A stretch of 62,519 nucleotides of DNA from Erysipelotrichaceae bacterium (GTDB lineage Bacteria > Bacillota_I > Bacilli_A > Erysipelotrichales > Erysipelotrichaceae). Below the pieces are notes generated by a model that did no database searches, was not told where the DNA came from, and was given only the letters and a program-made list of their open reading frames with translations. Below are positions 34,993 to 43,186 of the stretch, in pieces. The stretch's first letter is position 1. Each line of letters begins with the position of its first letter. The position numbers were made by a program, and so were the translations under genes. The stretch spans positions 1 through 62,519 of the forward strand of contig JAFWEP010000005.1 of assembly GCA_017512885.1 (NCBI GenBank), written 5' to 3'.

Positions 34993-36575
34993 AGGATCTT
35001 TTCCAGCCTTTCTGCGATCTCCTGATTGACGATCTCATTGAGATGGGATGGAACGGCTCCGTATTCAAAGTGTTCGTCAGTGAAATACAGCGGCAGATCG
35101 CCTGTTTCGACCGTCCGGATCTCCGGATGGTTTTCCTTTACATAGCGGTAATACTCTTTCAGGATCCGGTCGGTCCTGCGGATCTCTTCGATGTTTTCAA
35201 AGTCCTTCTGTTCCTGCATGTTTCCGACCCTCTCACTGAGACAGTTCTCCAGGATGATGATCTTCAGGGTCGGACAGATCTCTCTGCTGCGCCTGCAGAA
35301 GTATTCGAAGCTCTCTTTCCACAGAGCCGTACATTCTTCACTGTCCCGAACGATCCTGAGGCCTGCGGTCTGCTGGGCAGCTCCTTCCCGGGCATCGCTC
35401 AGGGTCCGGTAGGAATCGCTCTCCAGGATATCGAAACGCTCCTCCAGAAAGTCCATGAACAGGTATGCCGGCTGTTTCTCTTTCAGCACTTCAAAATAGG
35501 ACTGCTCCTCTTCCTTCTCCAGCATCATCTGTCGGTAACGGTTCTTATGACTCAGGCTGTAAGTCTCCTTCCGTTCTTTCAGCAGACTGATCAGACTGCT
35601 GAAGTTGAAGCGGCAGGAAGGATCCTGCAGCAGCGGAAGATGGCTCAGGATACGGTTCAGGTTATAACCGCCCCACAACAGATAGCTTTTCTGTGATAGA
35701 TCCGGAAAAAGCTCCCCGATCAGTTCCCGGTAGTTCTGTACCAGAAGACGGAAGTCTTCTTCTCTTTTGCGGTGATACTGCATAGCCAGGATATCGTTCA
35801 GACGGTAGATCACGATGCCGGGCAGTACATCCTTGTAGCGTTCATAGATCCCGCAGCGCTTGAATTCGCAGACCAGGAAACGCATCGCTTCCACCCCCAG
35901 CAGAGGATCGGCACTGTAGCCGGTCTCGACCAGTGAAGCCGGTCGGAAGCGGCGGTAGTAATACAGCGCTTCCGGTACATAGGCATTCTTCCTGCTCAGA
36001 GCGAGGATCAGGGAATAGACGGCCGGTGATTCAAAGGAACAGGAAGGCATATGGATATCGTAACGATCCCAGAGTTCTTTGCGGCTCAGAGCTTTATAGG
36101 TAGCGGTCGGACCGTATCTCATGTGTTCTTCGGGAGTATAGGGAACGCCCATCCGACTGCCGCAGGAGCGGTAGATCTGCTTCCCGTTACGTCCGTCGAC
36201 CCGCCAGAGATCGCATTCCACGTATTCGGCATCCTCTTCCTGCATCTTTGCCAGGAGTTCTTCGACATAGGAAAGATCCAGCCAGTCATCCGGATCGACG
36301 AAACCGATGACTGTCCCTTTCGCCTCTTTCACCCCGAGGTTGCGGGTCCTGGCCACCCCTTCGTTCGCTTTATCGATGACTCTTACCCGGCTGTCTTTCG
36401 CTTCCCACTTCTTCAGCACGGAAAGCGAGGTATCCGTTGAACCGTCATTGATCAGCAGGATCTCCAGTTCCGGATAGGTCTGGGCACAGACCGTTTCCAG
36501 ACACTGATCGATATACTCCGCTACGTTATAGACCGGCAGGATCAGTGTGACCAGTTCCTTTTTCTTTATCCGCAT
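34989..36575 (-). CDS. GT2 glycosyltransferase with a C-terminal DUF6270/SGNH-like domain
   Basis: This 528-residue protein has an N-terminal GT2 domain (about 1-230) with VTLILPVYNVAEYIDQCLET, LLINDGSTDTS and the metal motif FVDPDDWLDL. A helical middle follows (about 250-370), then a C-terminal domain of about 150 residues (AYLFMDFLEERFDILESDSY region) ending in EHFEYGAVPSHLNEIVNQEI, which resembles DUF6270 proteins of capsule loci, possibly of SGNH fold. It would add a sugar and perhaps remove or transfer another group. Ribosome site GGAGTG. Confidence 0.82.
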   Translation of the reverse strand: MRIKKKELVTLILPVYNVAEYIDQCLETVCAQTYPELEILLINDGSTDTSLSVLKKWEAKDSRVRVIDKANEGVARTRNLGVKEAKGTVIGFVDPDDWLDLSYVEELLAKMQEEDAEYVECDLWRVDGRNGKQIYRSCGSRMGVPYTPEEHMRYGPTATYKALSRKELWDRYDIHMPSCSFESPAVYSLILALSRKNAYVPEALYYYRRFRPASLVETGYSADPLLGVEAMRFLVCEFKRCGIYERYKDVLPGIVIYRLNDILAMQYHRKREEDFRLLVQNYRELIGELFPDLSQKSYLLWGGYNLNRILSHLPLLQDPSCRFNFSSLISLLKERKETYSLSHKNRYRQMMLEKEEEQSYFEVLKEKQPAYLFMDFLEERFDILESDSYRTLSDAREGAAQQTAGLRIVRDSEECTALWKESFEYFCRRSREICPTLKIIILENCLSERVGNMQEQKDFENIEEIRRTDRILKEYYRYVKENHPEIRTVETGDLPLYFTDEHFEYGAVPSHLNEIVNQEIAERLEKIL

Positions 36576-37345
36576 CTCTTTTTACACTCCTTCAGATAAG
36601 CGATCTCCTGTTCGCTGATGCCCTGAGCGCGCAGGAAATGTTCCGGCAGACGGTTCCTTTCGTCAAACAGTTCCTCATAGATCCCGGAACGCGGGTAGAT
36701 CACCGTCTGCACTTCCGGGATTGTGCACCAGGCAGCGACTGCCAGCCGGTGCAGTCCGTCGATGACCCGCAGATCCTCATCCAGGACGAGCGGACGGCGG
36801 GGATCGAGACCGTGCACTTCTGCCTCCTGTAACAGCTTTTCCAGAGCCAAGAGACGCTTCTCAGCCGTTTCCCGGGAACTGTGCAGAGCCATAGTGCGTA
36901 CATACAGCTCCTTCTTTGCCGGATCGTTCTCTTTGATCCCGGCGATTCCGGCATAACGCACGGCAATCCAGTACTGATCCTCCGGCTGTCTCTGCCGGAT
37001 CTGAGCGGTACGGAGCAGCTCCTGACGAAGAGGTGCTCCGAAGAGCCAGTCCTTCAGGAAGGGATAGACCCGGATCATCCGGACGCTCTGCGGAAGAGAA
37101 GCGAGATTGCCGTCGTGTACGGCCAGCAGGATCGGCAGTCCCCTGCTTTCCGCTTCCTGCAGGGGCAGGACCGGGTAAGTGTGAAAGCTCTCCCCGGCTT
37201 TCGCTTCGCTGCGGCAGAAGAACCGCAGATGTTCGAGGGCTTTTTGTTTCTCCAGAGCCTTCAGCAGCATCCCGGCCACATAACCGGTGCCGAAGACGGC
37301 GTAGTCCTGCTCCTGCAGCATCTTCAGGATCTCGTTCGGATTCAT
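36566..37345 (-). CDS. Rossmann-like/ParB-like fusion protein of unknown function
   Basis: This 259-residue protein starts with a small Rossmann-like domain (YAVFGTGYVAGMLLKALEKQ, about 15-34). Near residues 175-210 it has RPLVLDEDLRVIDGLHRLAV and AWCTIPEVQTVIYP, the core pattern of the ParB/sulfiredoxin fold (VIDGxHRL). ParB-fold proteins include CTPases and kinases such as SerK, so a nucleotide-dependent phosphate transfer to a small molecule is possible, which would suit a locus rich in CTP-using and LicD enzymes. DNA partitioning is unlikely here. It overlaps its neighbours by 10 and 4 bases. Confidence 0.65.
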   Translation of the reverse strand: MNPNEILKMLQEQDYAVFGTGYVAGMLLKALEKQKALEHLRFFCRSEAKAGESFHTYPVLPLQEAESRGLPILLAVHDGNLASLPQSVRMIRVYPFLKDWLFGAPLRQELLRTAQIRQRQPEDQYWIAVRYAGIAGIKENDPAKKELYVRTMALHSSRETAEKRLLALEKLLQEAEVHGLDPRRPLVLDEDLRVIDGLHRLAVAAWCTIPEVQTVIYPRSGIYEELFDERNRLPEHFLRAQGISEQEIAYLKECKKRCG

Positions 37346-38157
37346 GGTTCCTCCGGCAGCCGTAAGGCAGAAACGGGATGGGTCTTGCGCTGTTCCGCAG
37401 GCGGCAAGGTCATATAGTCGCCGAACTTAAAGCGGAGATAGTTGTCATAATCTGCGATCCCGGGAAAGGAGATCCCTTCAAAGGAGATCTCTTTCCGTCC
37501 GGTATACCAGCGGCGCAGATAGCCGTACTCCCGGTTCGGCGTCGGAAACATCAGGATCCGCACCCAGTCCGACTTCGTCTCTTTTGCTTTGCGGATCATC
37601 TTTTCATAATGTCCGAAGATCCATCGGTCCGGGATACGTTCCAGCAGACTGTAGATGCCGCGTTTCAGTCTGTTCTTATCCGCTCTCTTTCCCACCGGCG
37701 CATACAGCATCTTCCTTACCAGGAAACATTCAAAGTTCTTTACCGTTCTTCCCAGACAGCTCTGCGGTACGGCATCCAGGGGAAAGACATCGATGAAGAT
37801 TCCCTGCTCATAGGACATTTCTTCCTGGTGTTCCCGTAAGAAGAGGCTGTCCCGGCGGCGCAGTTTGCCGTAGCCCCAGCGGTAGCCGGGGGTGACCCGG
37901 TGATCCTGGAAATAGAAATCACTTCCCAGATCTTCCTGACAGGCCTTTACGAAGCGCTCGTAATCCTCTCTCAGCAAAGCGATATCCGCATCATCATCCC
38001 AGGGGATGAAACCGCCGTGCCTTACCGCTCCTAAGAGCGTTCCGGCAATGATCACATAGGGGATCTGATGCCTGCGGCAGATGCGGTCGGCTTCCTGCAG
38101 CAGTCCGAGCTGTACGAGCTGGATCTTCCTCAGGGTCTTCTGATCGTAACGGATCAT
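37342..38157 (-). CDS. LicD-family phosphotransferase
   Basis: This 271-residue protein is a stand-alone LicD enzyme. QLVQLGLLQEADRICRRHQI leads into AGTLLGAVRHGGFIPWDDDA (about 38-57) and DIALLREDYERF, with the Asp cluster that binds metal; GIFIDVFPLDAVPQS follows (about 117-131). It would transfer a phospho-group, for example choline, glycerol or ribitol phosphate, from a CDP donor to a sugar. The start at 38157 overlaps the preceding TGA (ATGA) and has GGGGAGG upstream, so I prefer it to the longer frame. Confidence 0.92.
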   Translation of the reverse strand: MIRYDQKTLRKIQLVQLGLLQEADRICRRHQIPYVIIAGTLLGAVRHGGFIPWDDDADIALLREDYERFVKACQEDLGSDFYFQDHRVTPGYRWGYGKLRRRDSLFLREHQEEMSYEQGIFIDVFPLDAVPQSCLGRTVKNFECFLVRKMLYAPVGKRADKNRLKRGIYSLLERIPDRWIFGHYEKMIRKAKETKSDWVRILMFPTPNREYGYLRRWYTGRKEISFEGISFPGIADYDNYLRFKFGDYMTLPPAEQRKTHPVSALRLPEEP

Positions 38158-39419
38158 ACTTCGCGGTCCTCCCCGGCTCCGTAACGCAGGAAGAGCACTT
38201 TCTCTTTCTTCACCAGCAATACATCGAAACATTCCTGAGAAGCGGTATCCGGTTCCCGCAGCGGTGTACAGGTCCCGGCCGGTTTGTGATCCTGAAAGTC
38301 TTCGGGCTTGTTGGAGGCGATGCCGACGATCGGGAAGGAGCGCTTTGTATAGACGCTGTCAGCATGGTTGTGGCCGTGGATATAGGCCAGGATATCGTGA
38401 TGGCGTTTCTGATGCCTCTCCAGCACTTTCAGCAGCAGTTCGCTGTGAAAGATCTCCGGGTCCCAGTAATGCAGCTCTCCGAGCGGAGGCACATGAGAGA
38501 AGACCAGCAGGCGATGTCCCTGCGGCTTGCCGAGCAGCAGCCGGCAGAGGCGAAGGATTGTCGGCAGCGAAAAGCCATAGCGGTGCTTCCGTTTCGGATC
38601 GAAGGAAGACAGGAACAGGAGGGACAGTTTCTGCTGCGGCAGATCGATACGCCGGTCTTCCCTCTCTCCGTTCAGGTAGAGCTCTTCGTTCTCCTTCCTG
38701 CTGAAGACATCTTTGTTCCCCCGGAAGTAATTGCCGTCATGATTGCCGATGCAGAGGTATACAGGCAGACCGCTCTCCTTTAATCCGTCGAGGACCCGCT
38801 GTGCCATCTCCCGGCTGACGGCCGAAGACTGGGCGCCGTCGCTCAGATCCCCCAGATGGATCAGGGCCTGAGGATGGATCTCTTTGGCCAGTTCCTTCAG
38901 ATTTATGACCGTATCCGGAAAGGCGCAGCCGTAACCGTAATGCGTATCGCTCAAGAGCAGCAGGCAGGTGTCCCCTTCTTCTTTCTGCTGAGCGTAACGC
39001 TGCAGCAGACGCTGCTGTTCTTCCTGAAACCAGGGCTTCTGTTCCGGGACTTCCTCTGTTTCCTGCGGAAAGCGCACGAGCCGGTCGATCCTTTCTTCCG
39101 GAGAACCGAAGAAGACCAGACGGATATAGCCGTCCCGGGGAGCCTGCCACTCCCGCACCTCTTCAAATACGGACAGAGCGGGATCGTAGAGAGTGTAATT
39201 GCTGTAGGGGTCGTAGGTATAGGTATGGATCAGTTCCGGACGGATCTGCGGCAGATAGAAGTACAGACGAAAAGGACGATCGGAAGAGACCGTCTCTCCT
39301 TCATGGATATAGATCGGTTCGAAGGTCACGGACTGCAGCGGGTCATGCTGGAGCGATCCGTTCTCTCTGTCGACCGACTTTCCTTTCAGCAGGAACTGCC
39401 GTCTGGCCGGATCACTCAT
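38154..39419 (-). CDS. Calcineurin-like metallophosphoesterase with an N-terminal beta domain
   Basis: This 421-residue protein has about 130 N-terminal residues that look like a small beta domain (LRFYLPQIRPELIHTYTY style strands) and then the five metallophosphoesterase blocks: LSDTHYGYG (about 150), HLGDLSDG (about 186), CIGNHDGN (about 225), FSHVPP (about 304) and IHGHNHADS (about 349). It hydrolyses a phosphate ester with a two-metal centre. No signal peptide is seen, so it acts in the cytoplasm, possibly on a phosphodiester substituent or a CDP-linked intermediate. It overlaps the fusion gene upstream by 8 bases. Confidence 0.88.
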   Translation of the reverse strand: MSDPARRQFLLKGKSVDRENGSLQHDPLQSVTFEPIYIHEGETVSSDRPFRLYFYLPQIRPELIHTYTYDPYSNYTLYDPALSVFEEVREWQAPRDGYIRLVFFGSPEERIDRLVRFPQETEEVPEQKPWFQEEQQRLLQRYAQQKEEGDTCLLLLSDTHYGYGCAFPDTVINLKELAKEIHPQALIHLGDLSDGAQSSAVSREMAQRVLDGLKESGLPVYLCIGNHDGNYFRGNKDVFSRKENEELYLNGEREDRRIDLPQQKLSLLFLSSFDPKRKHRYGFSLPTILRLCRLLLGKPQGHRLLVFSHVPPLGELHYWDPEIFHSELLLKVLERHQKRHHDILAYIHGHNHADSVYTKRSFPIVGIASNKPEDFQDHKPAGTCTPLREPDTASQECFDVLLVKKEKVLFLRYGAGEDREV

Positions 39420-40767
39420 TTCCTCTCAGTCCTTCCCGATAGGCCAGATACTGTTCAAAGATCCCGGCCATCGTGATCGATTCTTCTCTGGTCAGATGAT
39501 AATCGGAAGTATGCCAGCCCTGCAGCCGGTCAACGAGCTCTGCGATCTCATAGCGCAGCCCTTCTCCGGCATAATCCACATGGAAGGAAGTGATATCCTG
39601 CGGATCTTCGCGGTGGATCGCAAACTCCGAGGTCTTCCACCAGGGGGAGCTGACCCGGATATAGCCTTCCGTACCGGCGATCAGCAGCTCTCCTTCGCTC
39701 TTGACGCCCAGCCCGGTCTTGCCGCAGGAAAGCATCCTGCCGTTGCTGATATAGGTCTTGGTGTAGAGGTCGATACCGTTCTCGTCCAGCAGGCTTTCAA
39801 AGCGGATGTCGAGATCTTTCGTACCCAGGATCTTCAATACCGGCAGCAGGGTATAGGAAGCCAGTTCGGTAAAGGAACCTCCGTGATCGCGGTCTCTTCG
39901 CTCCCGCAGCTGCGGATCCGTCAGCTTGGTGAAGGCGCATTCCACATCCTTCACTTCCCCGATGAAGCCGCTCTCCACGATCGACAGGAGCCGGCTGAAT
40001 CCGGGACAGTAGGCAGTCTTGACAGCCTCCATCAGGATCAGGGATCTCTCTTCCGCCAGGGCGTAAAGCTCTTCGGCTTCCGATCTACGCATAGCCAGCG
40101 GCTTCTCACAGAGCACATGTTTCCCCGCCAGCAGCGCTTCTTTCGCATAGGCATAGTGCGTCTCATGCGGGGAAGCGATATAGACGCAGTCGCTCTTTTC
40201 CAGCAGTTCCGGATAGCTCTCCGCTGCCTGCAGATCAGGATATCCTTCCGCCAGTCTGCGAGCGCTCTCCAAATGAGGATTATAGATCTCCCGGACATGG
40301 ACACCGCCGTGCACATGATCGATCTCCTGCAGGAAACGGCGTACGATCCGTCCGCTGCTGACGATCCCGAAGGAGATCGAAGGATAGGGAGCGGTGCGCA
40401 GCGAGGAAGAAGAGATGCCCGGGGTACGGGGCAGATAGACGACCTCGCACCACTTTTTCAGATAATCGAACTTCCCTTTCCAGTCATCACCGATGACGAA
40501 GACGTCGGCCCGGTATTTCTGGATATCCTCTACTTTCTGTCCGTAATGATCCTCCAGGATCACTTCATCGACATAAGGGCAGTTGCGGACATTGGCCATC
40601 CGGATATCGAGACTGTCGGCCAGCAGCAGCTTGCCGCGCTGTCTCGTGAATTCGTTGGATGTCACGCCGACGATCAGCCGGTCGCCGAGGGCTCTGGCCC
40701 GTTTTAAAAGATTCTCATGACCTTCATGAAAAAGATCGAATACGCCGTAAGTGATCACTGTCTTCAT
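39412..40767 (-). CDS. Cytidylyltransferase / Gfo-Idh-MocA oxidoreductase fusion
   Basis: The 451-residue protein joins two complete enzymes. Residues about 1-125 are a TagD-type cytidylyltransferase with TYGVFDLFHEGHENLLKRA (HxGH motif) and LPRTPGISSSSL near the end, the counterpart of RTEGISTT. Residues about 130-451 are an NAD(P)-dependent oxidoreductase of the Gfo/Idh/MocA family with SFGIVSSGRIVRRFLQEI and the catalytic-loop CEKPLAMRRSEAEELY. The pair could make and activate an alcohol phosphate, the way a ribulose 5-phosphate reductase works with a ribitol 5-phosphate cytidylyltransferase. The oxidoreductase family here differs from TarJ, so the substrate is open. Confidence 0.88.
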   Translation of the reverse strand: MKTVITYGVFDLFHEGHENLLKRARALGDRLIVGVTSNEFTRQRGKLLLADSLDIRMANVRNCPYVDEVILEDHYGQKVEDIQKYRADVFVIGDDWKGKFDYLKKWCEVVYLPRTPGISSSSLRTAPYPSISFGIVSSGRIVRRFLQEIDHVHGGVHVREIYNPHLESARRLAEGYPDLQAAESYPELLEKSDCVYIASPHETHYAYAKEALLAGKHVLCEKPLAMRRSEAEELYALAEERSLILMEAVKTAYCPGFSRLLSIVESGFIGEVKDVECAFTKLTDPQLRERRDRDHGGSFTELASYTLLPVLKILGTKDLDIRFESLLDENGIDLYTKTYISNGRMLSCGKTGLGVKSEGELLIAGTEGYIRVSSPWWKTSEFAIHREDPQDITSFHVDYAGEGLRYEIAELVDRLQGWHTSDYHLTREESITMAGIFEQYLAYREGLRGNE

Positions 40768-41609
40768 AATTCGTTCCTTATCTCTGCAGCGACCTCTTCA
40801 CTGATCTCGATGATCGCATTTTCCGCATGATGATTGACCCGTTTCTCCGTGGGCGGCATTTCCATATAGTTCCCGTACATCCTTTTCAGGAACCTGTCAT
40901 ATTCCCTGGGGATCGGGAAAGCACAGCCTTCAAAATCCCCTTCGATCATTTCCGCCCAGTCGGCATAACAGTATTTTCCTGCGAAATCCGCTGCATCGAC
41001 CGTGCCGCAGTTCTCGTGTTTCGCGGGATCAGGCCAGAAGAGCTTCTCGATCAGGATGCAGAGCCCCTTGCGCAGAGCGTCCGGTAATTTGTCCAGAAAT
41101 CGCAGCATCCCTTCATAACGGGTGACCATGGCATAGTCTGCACTTTGCCGCAGTTCCTTGCCGACCAATGCTTTCTGAAACAGCAGGGCCTTCGTCTGCA
41201 GCTTCCCCAACCAGCCTTCATAGGCGCCGACCAGAGGATAGACATCCAGCGAGATCCCCTTGTCGACCCGGCTCTTTCGTTCCTCTTCCGTACAGTAGAG
41301 CGTCCCCTTCCGGTTCAGTTTCAGCCAGGCCGTCGACGCATAGCGGTCACTGTGAGGATCACTGAGGAAATAGCGCTCCTGCAGTTCCTTTTCCGCAAGC
41401 TGTCGGAAACGGTAATAGTCTTTCAGCGGCATCATGATGTCGGCATCATCATCCCAGGGAATGAAGCCCTGATGACGGATGCAGCCCAACAGTGTTCCGC
41501 AGTACAGAAAATAACGGATGCCGTATTTCCGGCAGAGACGGTCGATATCTTTCAGGCACTGCAGTTCCGTGAGCTGAACTTCCCGCAGGCCATACTTTTG
41601 TTTATTCAT
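40764..41609 (-). CDS. LicD-family phosphotransferase, first gene of the long operon
   Basis: This 281-residue LicD enzyme has LREVQLTELQCLKDIDRLCR, then CGTLLGCIRHQGFIPWDDDA (about 38-57) with the Asp cluster, then DIMMPLKDYYRF and GISLDVYPLVGAYEGW. It would move a phospho-alcohol from its CDP carrier, possibly made by the fusion enzyme encoded next. The gene overlaps that one by 4 bases. A perfect TATAAT lies seven bases before the ATG and no ribosome site is present, so the operon may begin with a nearly leaderless message. Confidence 0.92.
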   Translation of the reverse strand: MNKQKYGLREVQLTELQCLKDIDRLCRKYGIRYFLYCGTLLGCIRHQGFIPWDDDADIMMPLKDYYRFRQLAEKELQERYFLSDPHSDRYASTAWLKLNRKGTLYCTEEERKSRVDKGISLDVYPLVGAYEGWLGKLQTKALLFQKALVGKELRQSADYAMVTRYEGMLRFLDKLPDALRKGLCILIEKLFWPDPAKHENCGTVDAADFAGKYCYADWAEMIEGDFEGCAFPIPREYDRFLKRMYGNYMEMPPTEKRVNHHAENAIIEISEEVAAEIRNEL

Positions 41610-41616
41610 AAAGTTT

Positions 41617-41622
41617 ATTATA
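41617..41622 (-). promoter_or_regulatory. -10 element of the long glycan operon, probable leaderless start
   Basis: TATAAT lies seven bases before the ATG at 41609 and three bases after the stop of the upstream gene, which has no visible terminator. No -35 consensus is apparent. The next 18 or so genes overlap or nearly touch and probably depend on this promoter. Confidence 0.5.
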
Positions 41623-41624
41623 CA

Positions 41625-43181
41625 TCAGTCCTGCCGGTTTCCGGCTCCCGCAAACAGCTGATCAAAGGAATCAAAGACATATATCCGATACTTTTCGTCT
41701 TCGTAGACCTTTTCGCCTTCCGAAAGATACACAAGATCCTTCTCCTGCCAGCTTCCGGTCAGATAGCCGATCCCGCCGCTGTAGTTCAGATGACCCTTCG
41801 GCAGCAGTACGAAGAGCGGACTCTCTCCGATCTCTTCCCGGAACTCCGTATCCATCAGCCAGTACCAGATCTGCAGTTCTTTCCAGTTCGTGACTTTCAC
41901 CATCCGGATGGAACCATTGCTGAGTTCCGTCAGTTCATCGGATGCGCCCCAGTCTCCGACCCCGTATCGCAATCCCTCCTCTTCCAGGAAGGAGATGACC
42001 GGTCTGAGGTCTGTCCTCCCGTGAGACGCTTCGTCATCGATCTGAGCGAAAGCGCTGAAAGTGTATACCAGTACCGTGATCATCAGCAGCACTGCTGTCT
42101 TCCTCTTTTCGGCAGCAAAGTACTTCCGATAGAGTCCCGGCAGGAAGAGGACCATGCTGCAGCTCATGATCAGATAGCGGGAATTCCACTGCATGTTCGT
42201 AAGGATGCCTCCGGCAGCCGTGCAGCAGAAGGAACAGATGCCGAAGAGCAGCAGCAGACGTTCTTCTTTTGCCAGTTTCGGAAAAAGCAGCAGCAGCCGG
42301 ATGCCCAGGAATGCCAGGATCAGGACCGCTGCTCCGCAAAGCAGGGAAGCGCAGTTGCGCAATGGTCCGTATTCAAGCTTATAGACACCGAGGACGACGG
42401 CAATATGGCGGATCACGGCCGGGATCCGGGAGATCTGAAACTGTAAGCGCAGATCATTCCAGACATAGTAGTGATATGCCCGTTTCAGCAGGACGGCATT
42501 GAAGACATAGCCGGCTGACGAAGACAGCAAAGCCGCAGCGGCAATGATCCCTTCCCTCTTCCCGCTGTCCCGGAAGAGGATCTTCTCCAGCAACCAGGCT
42601 GCCGGCAGAGCCGCATAGCAGGTCACGATCATCCGGATCCCTCCGGCTCCGGCCAGGAAACTCAACAGGATCAAAGCGGACCAGCCGCTGAGCGAGCGAT
42701 GCTTCTGCAGATAGGAGCAGAGACCGAGCGTCAGAAAAAGGATGCAGAGATGAGGGATATAGAAGAGGCCGTGGATGACGATATCGTGATAGACCGGTGT
42801 CAGCGGCAGCAGCAGCCAGTAAACGCATCTCCGGTATCTCCGGCCGTCCGGCAGACAGGCACAGAAAAAGAGCCAGGAAAACGCCAGCAAAGCCAGGTGG
42901 ATCCCGCTGCCCAGAGCACGCACCAGCCGCCAGTCATGGTTGAAGCGGAACAGCAGACTCATCACGATCTGGGTATTCAGGACCCTCAGTTCCGTGGAGT
43001 AGTACCAGTTTGGGCTGAGGATCCCGCCCTCCCGGGAGAGCTGTTCCGCCAGGATCATCTCCGCAGAATCATCTGCCGTCAGGTGCAGCGAGCCGTACTT
43101 ATAGCTCACCAGCATCATCATCAGGATCTCTGCCAGCAGCAGGATCACCGGCAGGATCATCGTTTTCTTCAGCGTTTTCAT
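41625..43181 (-). CDS. GT-C-like polytopic membrane protein
   Basis: This 518-residue protein has about eleven membrane helices and an early outer loop HLTADDSAEMILAEQLSREG (about 33-52), whose acidic pair fits the catalytic position of GT-C glycosyltransferases; STELRVLNTQI follows. A soluble C-terminal domain begins at about 390. It probably adds a side sugar outside the membrane from a polyprenyl phosphate donor. It lies 5 bases downstream of the GT2 gene, in the same transcript. Confidence 0.68.
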   Translation of the reverse strand: MKTLKKTMILPVILLLAEILMMMLVSYKYGSLHLTADDSAEMILAEQLSREGGILSPNWYYSTELRVLNTQIVMSLLFRFNHDWRLVRALGSGIHLALLAFSWLFFCACLPDGRRYRRCVYWLLLPLTPVYHDIVIHGLFYIPHLCILFLTLGLCSYLQKHRSLSGWSALILLSFLAGAGGIRMIVTCYAALPAAWLLEKILFRDSGKREGIIAAAALLSSSAGYVFNAVLLKRAYHYYVWNDLRLQFQISRIPAVIRHIAVVLGVYKLEYGPLRNCASLLCGAAVLILAFLGIRLLLLFPKLAKEERLLLLFGICSFCCTAAGGILTNMQWNSRYLIMSCSMVLFLPGLYRKYFAAEKRKTAVLLMITVLVYTFSAFAQIDDEASHGRTDLRPVISFLEEEGLRYGVGDWGASDELTELSNGSIRMVKVTNWKELQIWYWLMDTEFREEIGESPLFVLLPKGHLNYSGGIGYLTGSWQEKDLVYLSEGEKVYEDEKYRIYVFDSFDQLFAGAGNRQD

Positions 43182-43186
43182 ATCTT

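Noticed and set aside
36566-37345. Plasmid or chromosome partition gene
   Set aside because: Only the ParB-like core is present, without a helix-turn-helix, and the genes around it are all for glycan synthesis.
39496-40707. Plus-strand frame of about 400 codons opposite the cytidylyltransferase fusion
   Set aside because: The minus-strand frame has full catalytic motifs over the same bases; the plus frame shows none.
41145-42446. Plus-strand frame of about 430 codons opposite a LicD gene and a GT-C gene
   Set aside because: No recognisable domain and it crosses the junction of two genes that have good motifs on the other strand.
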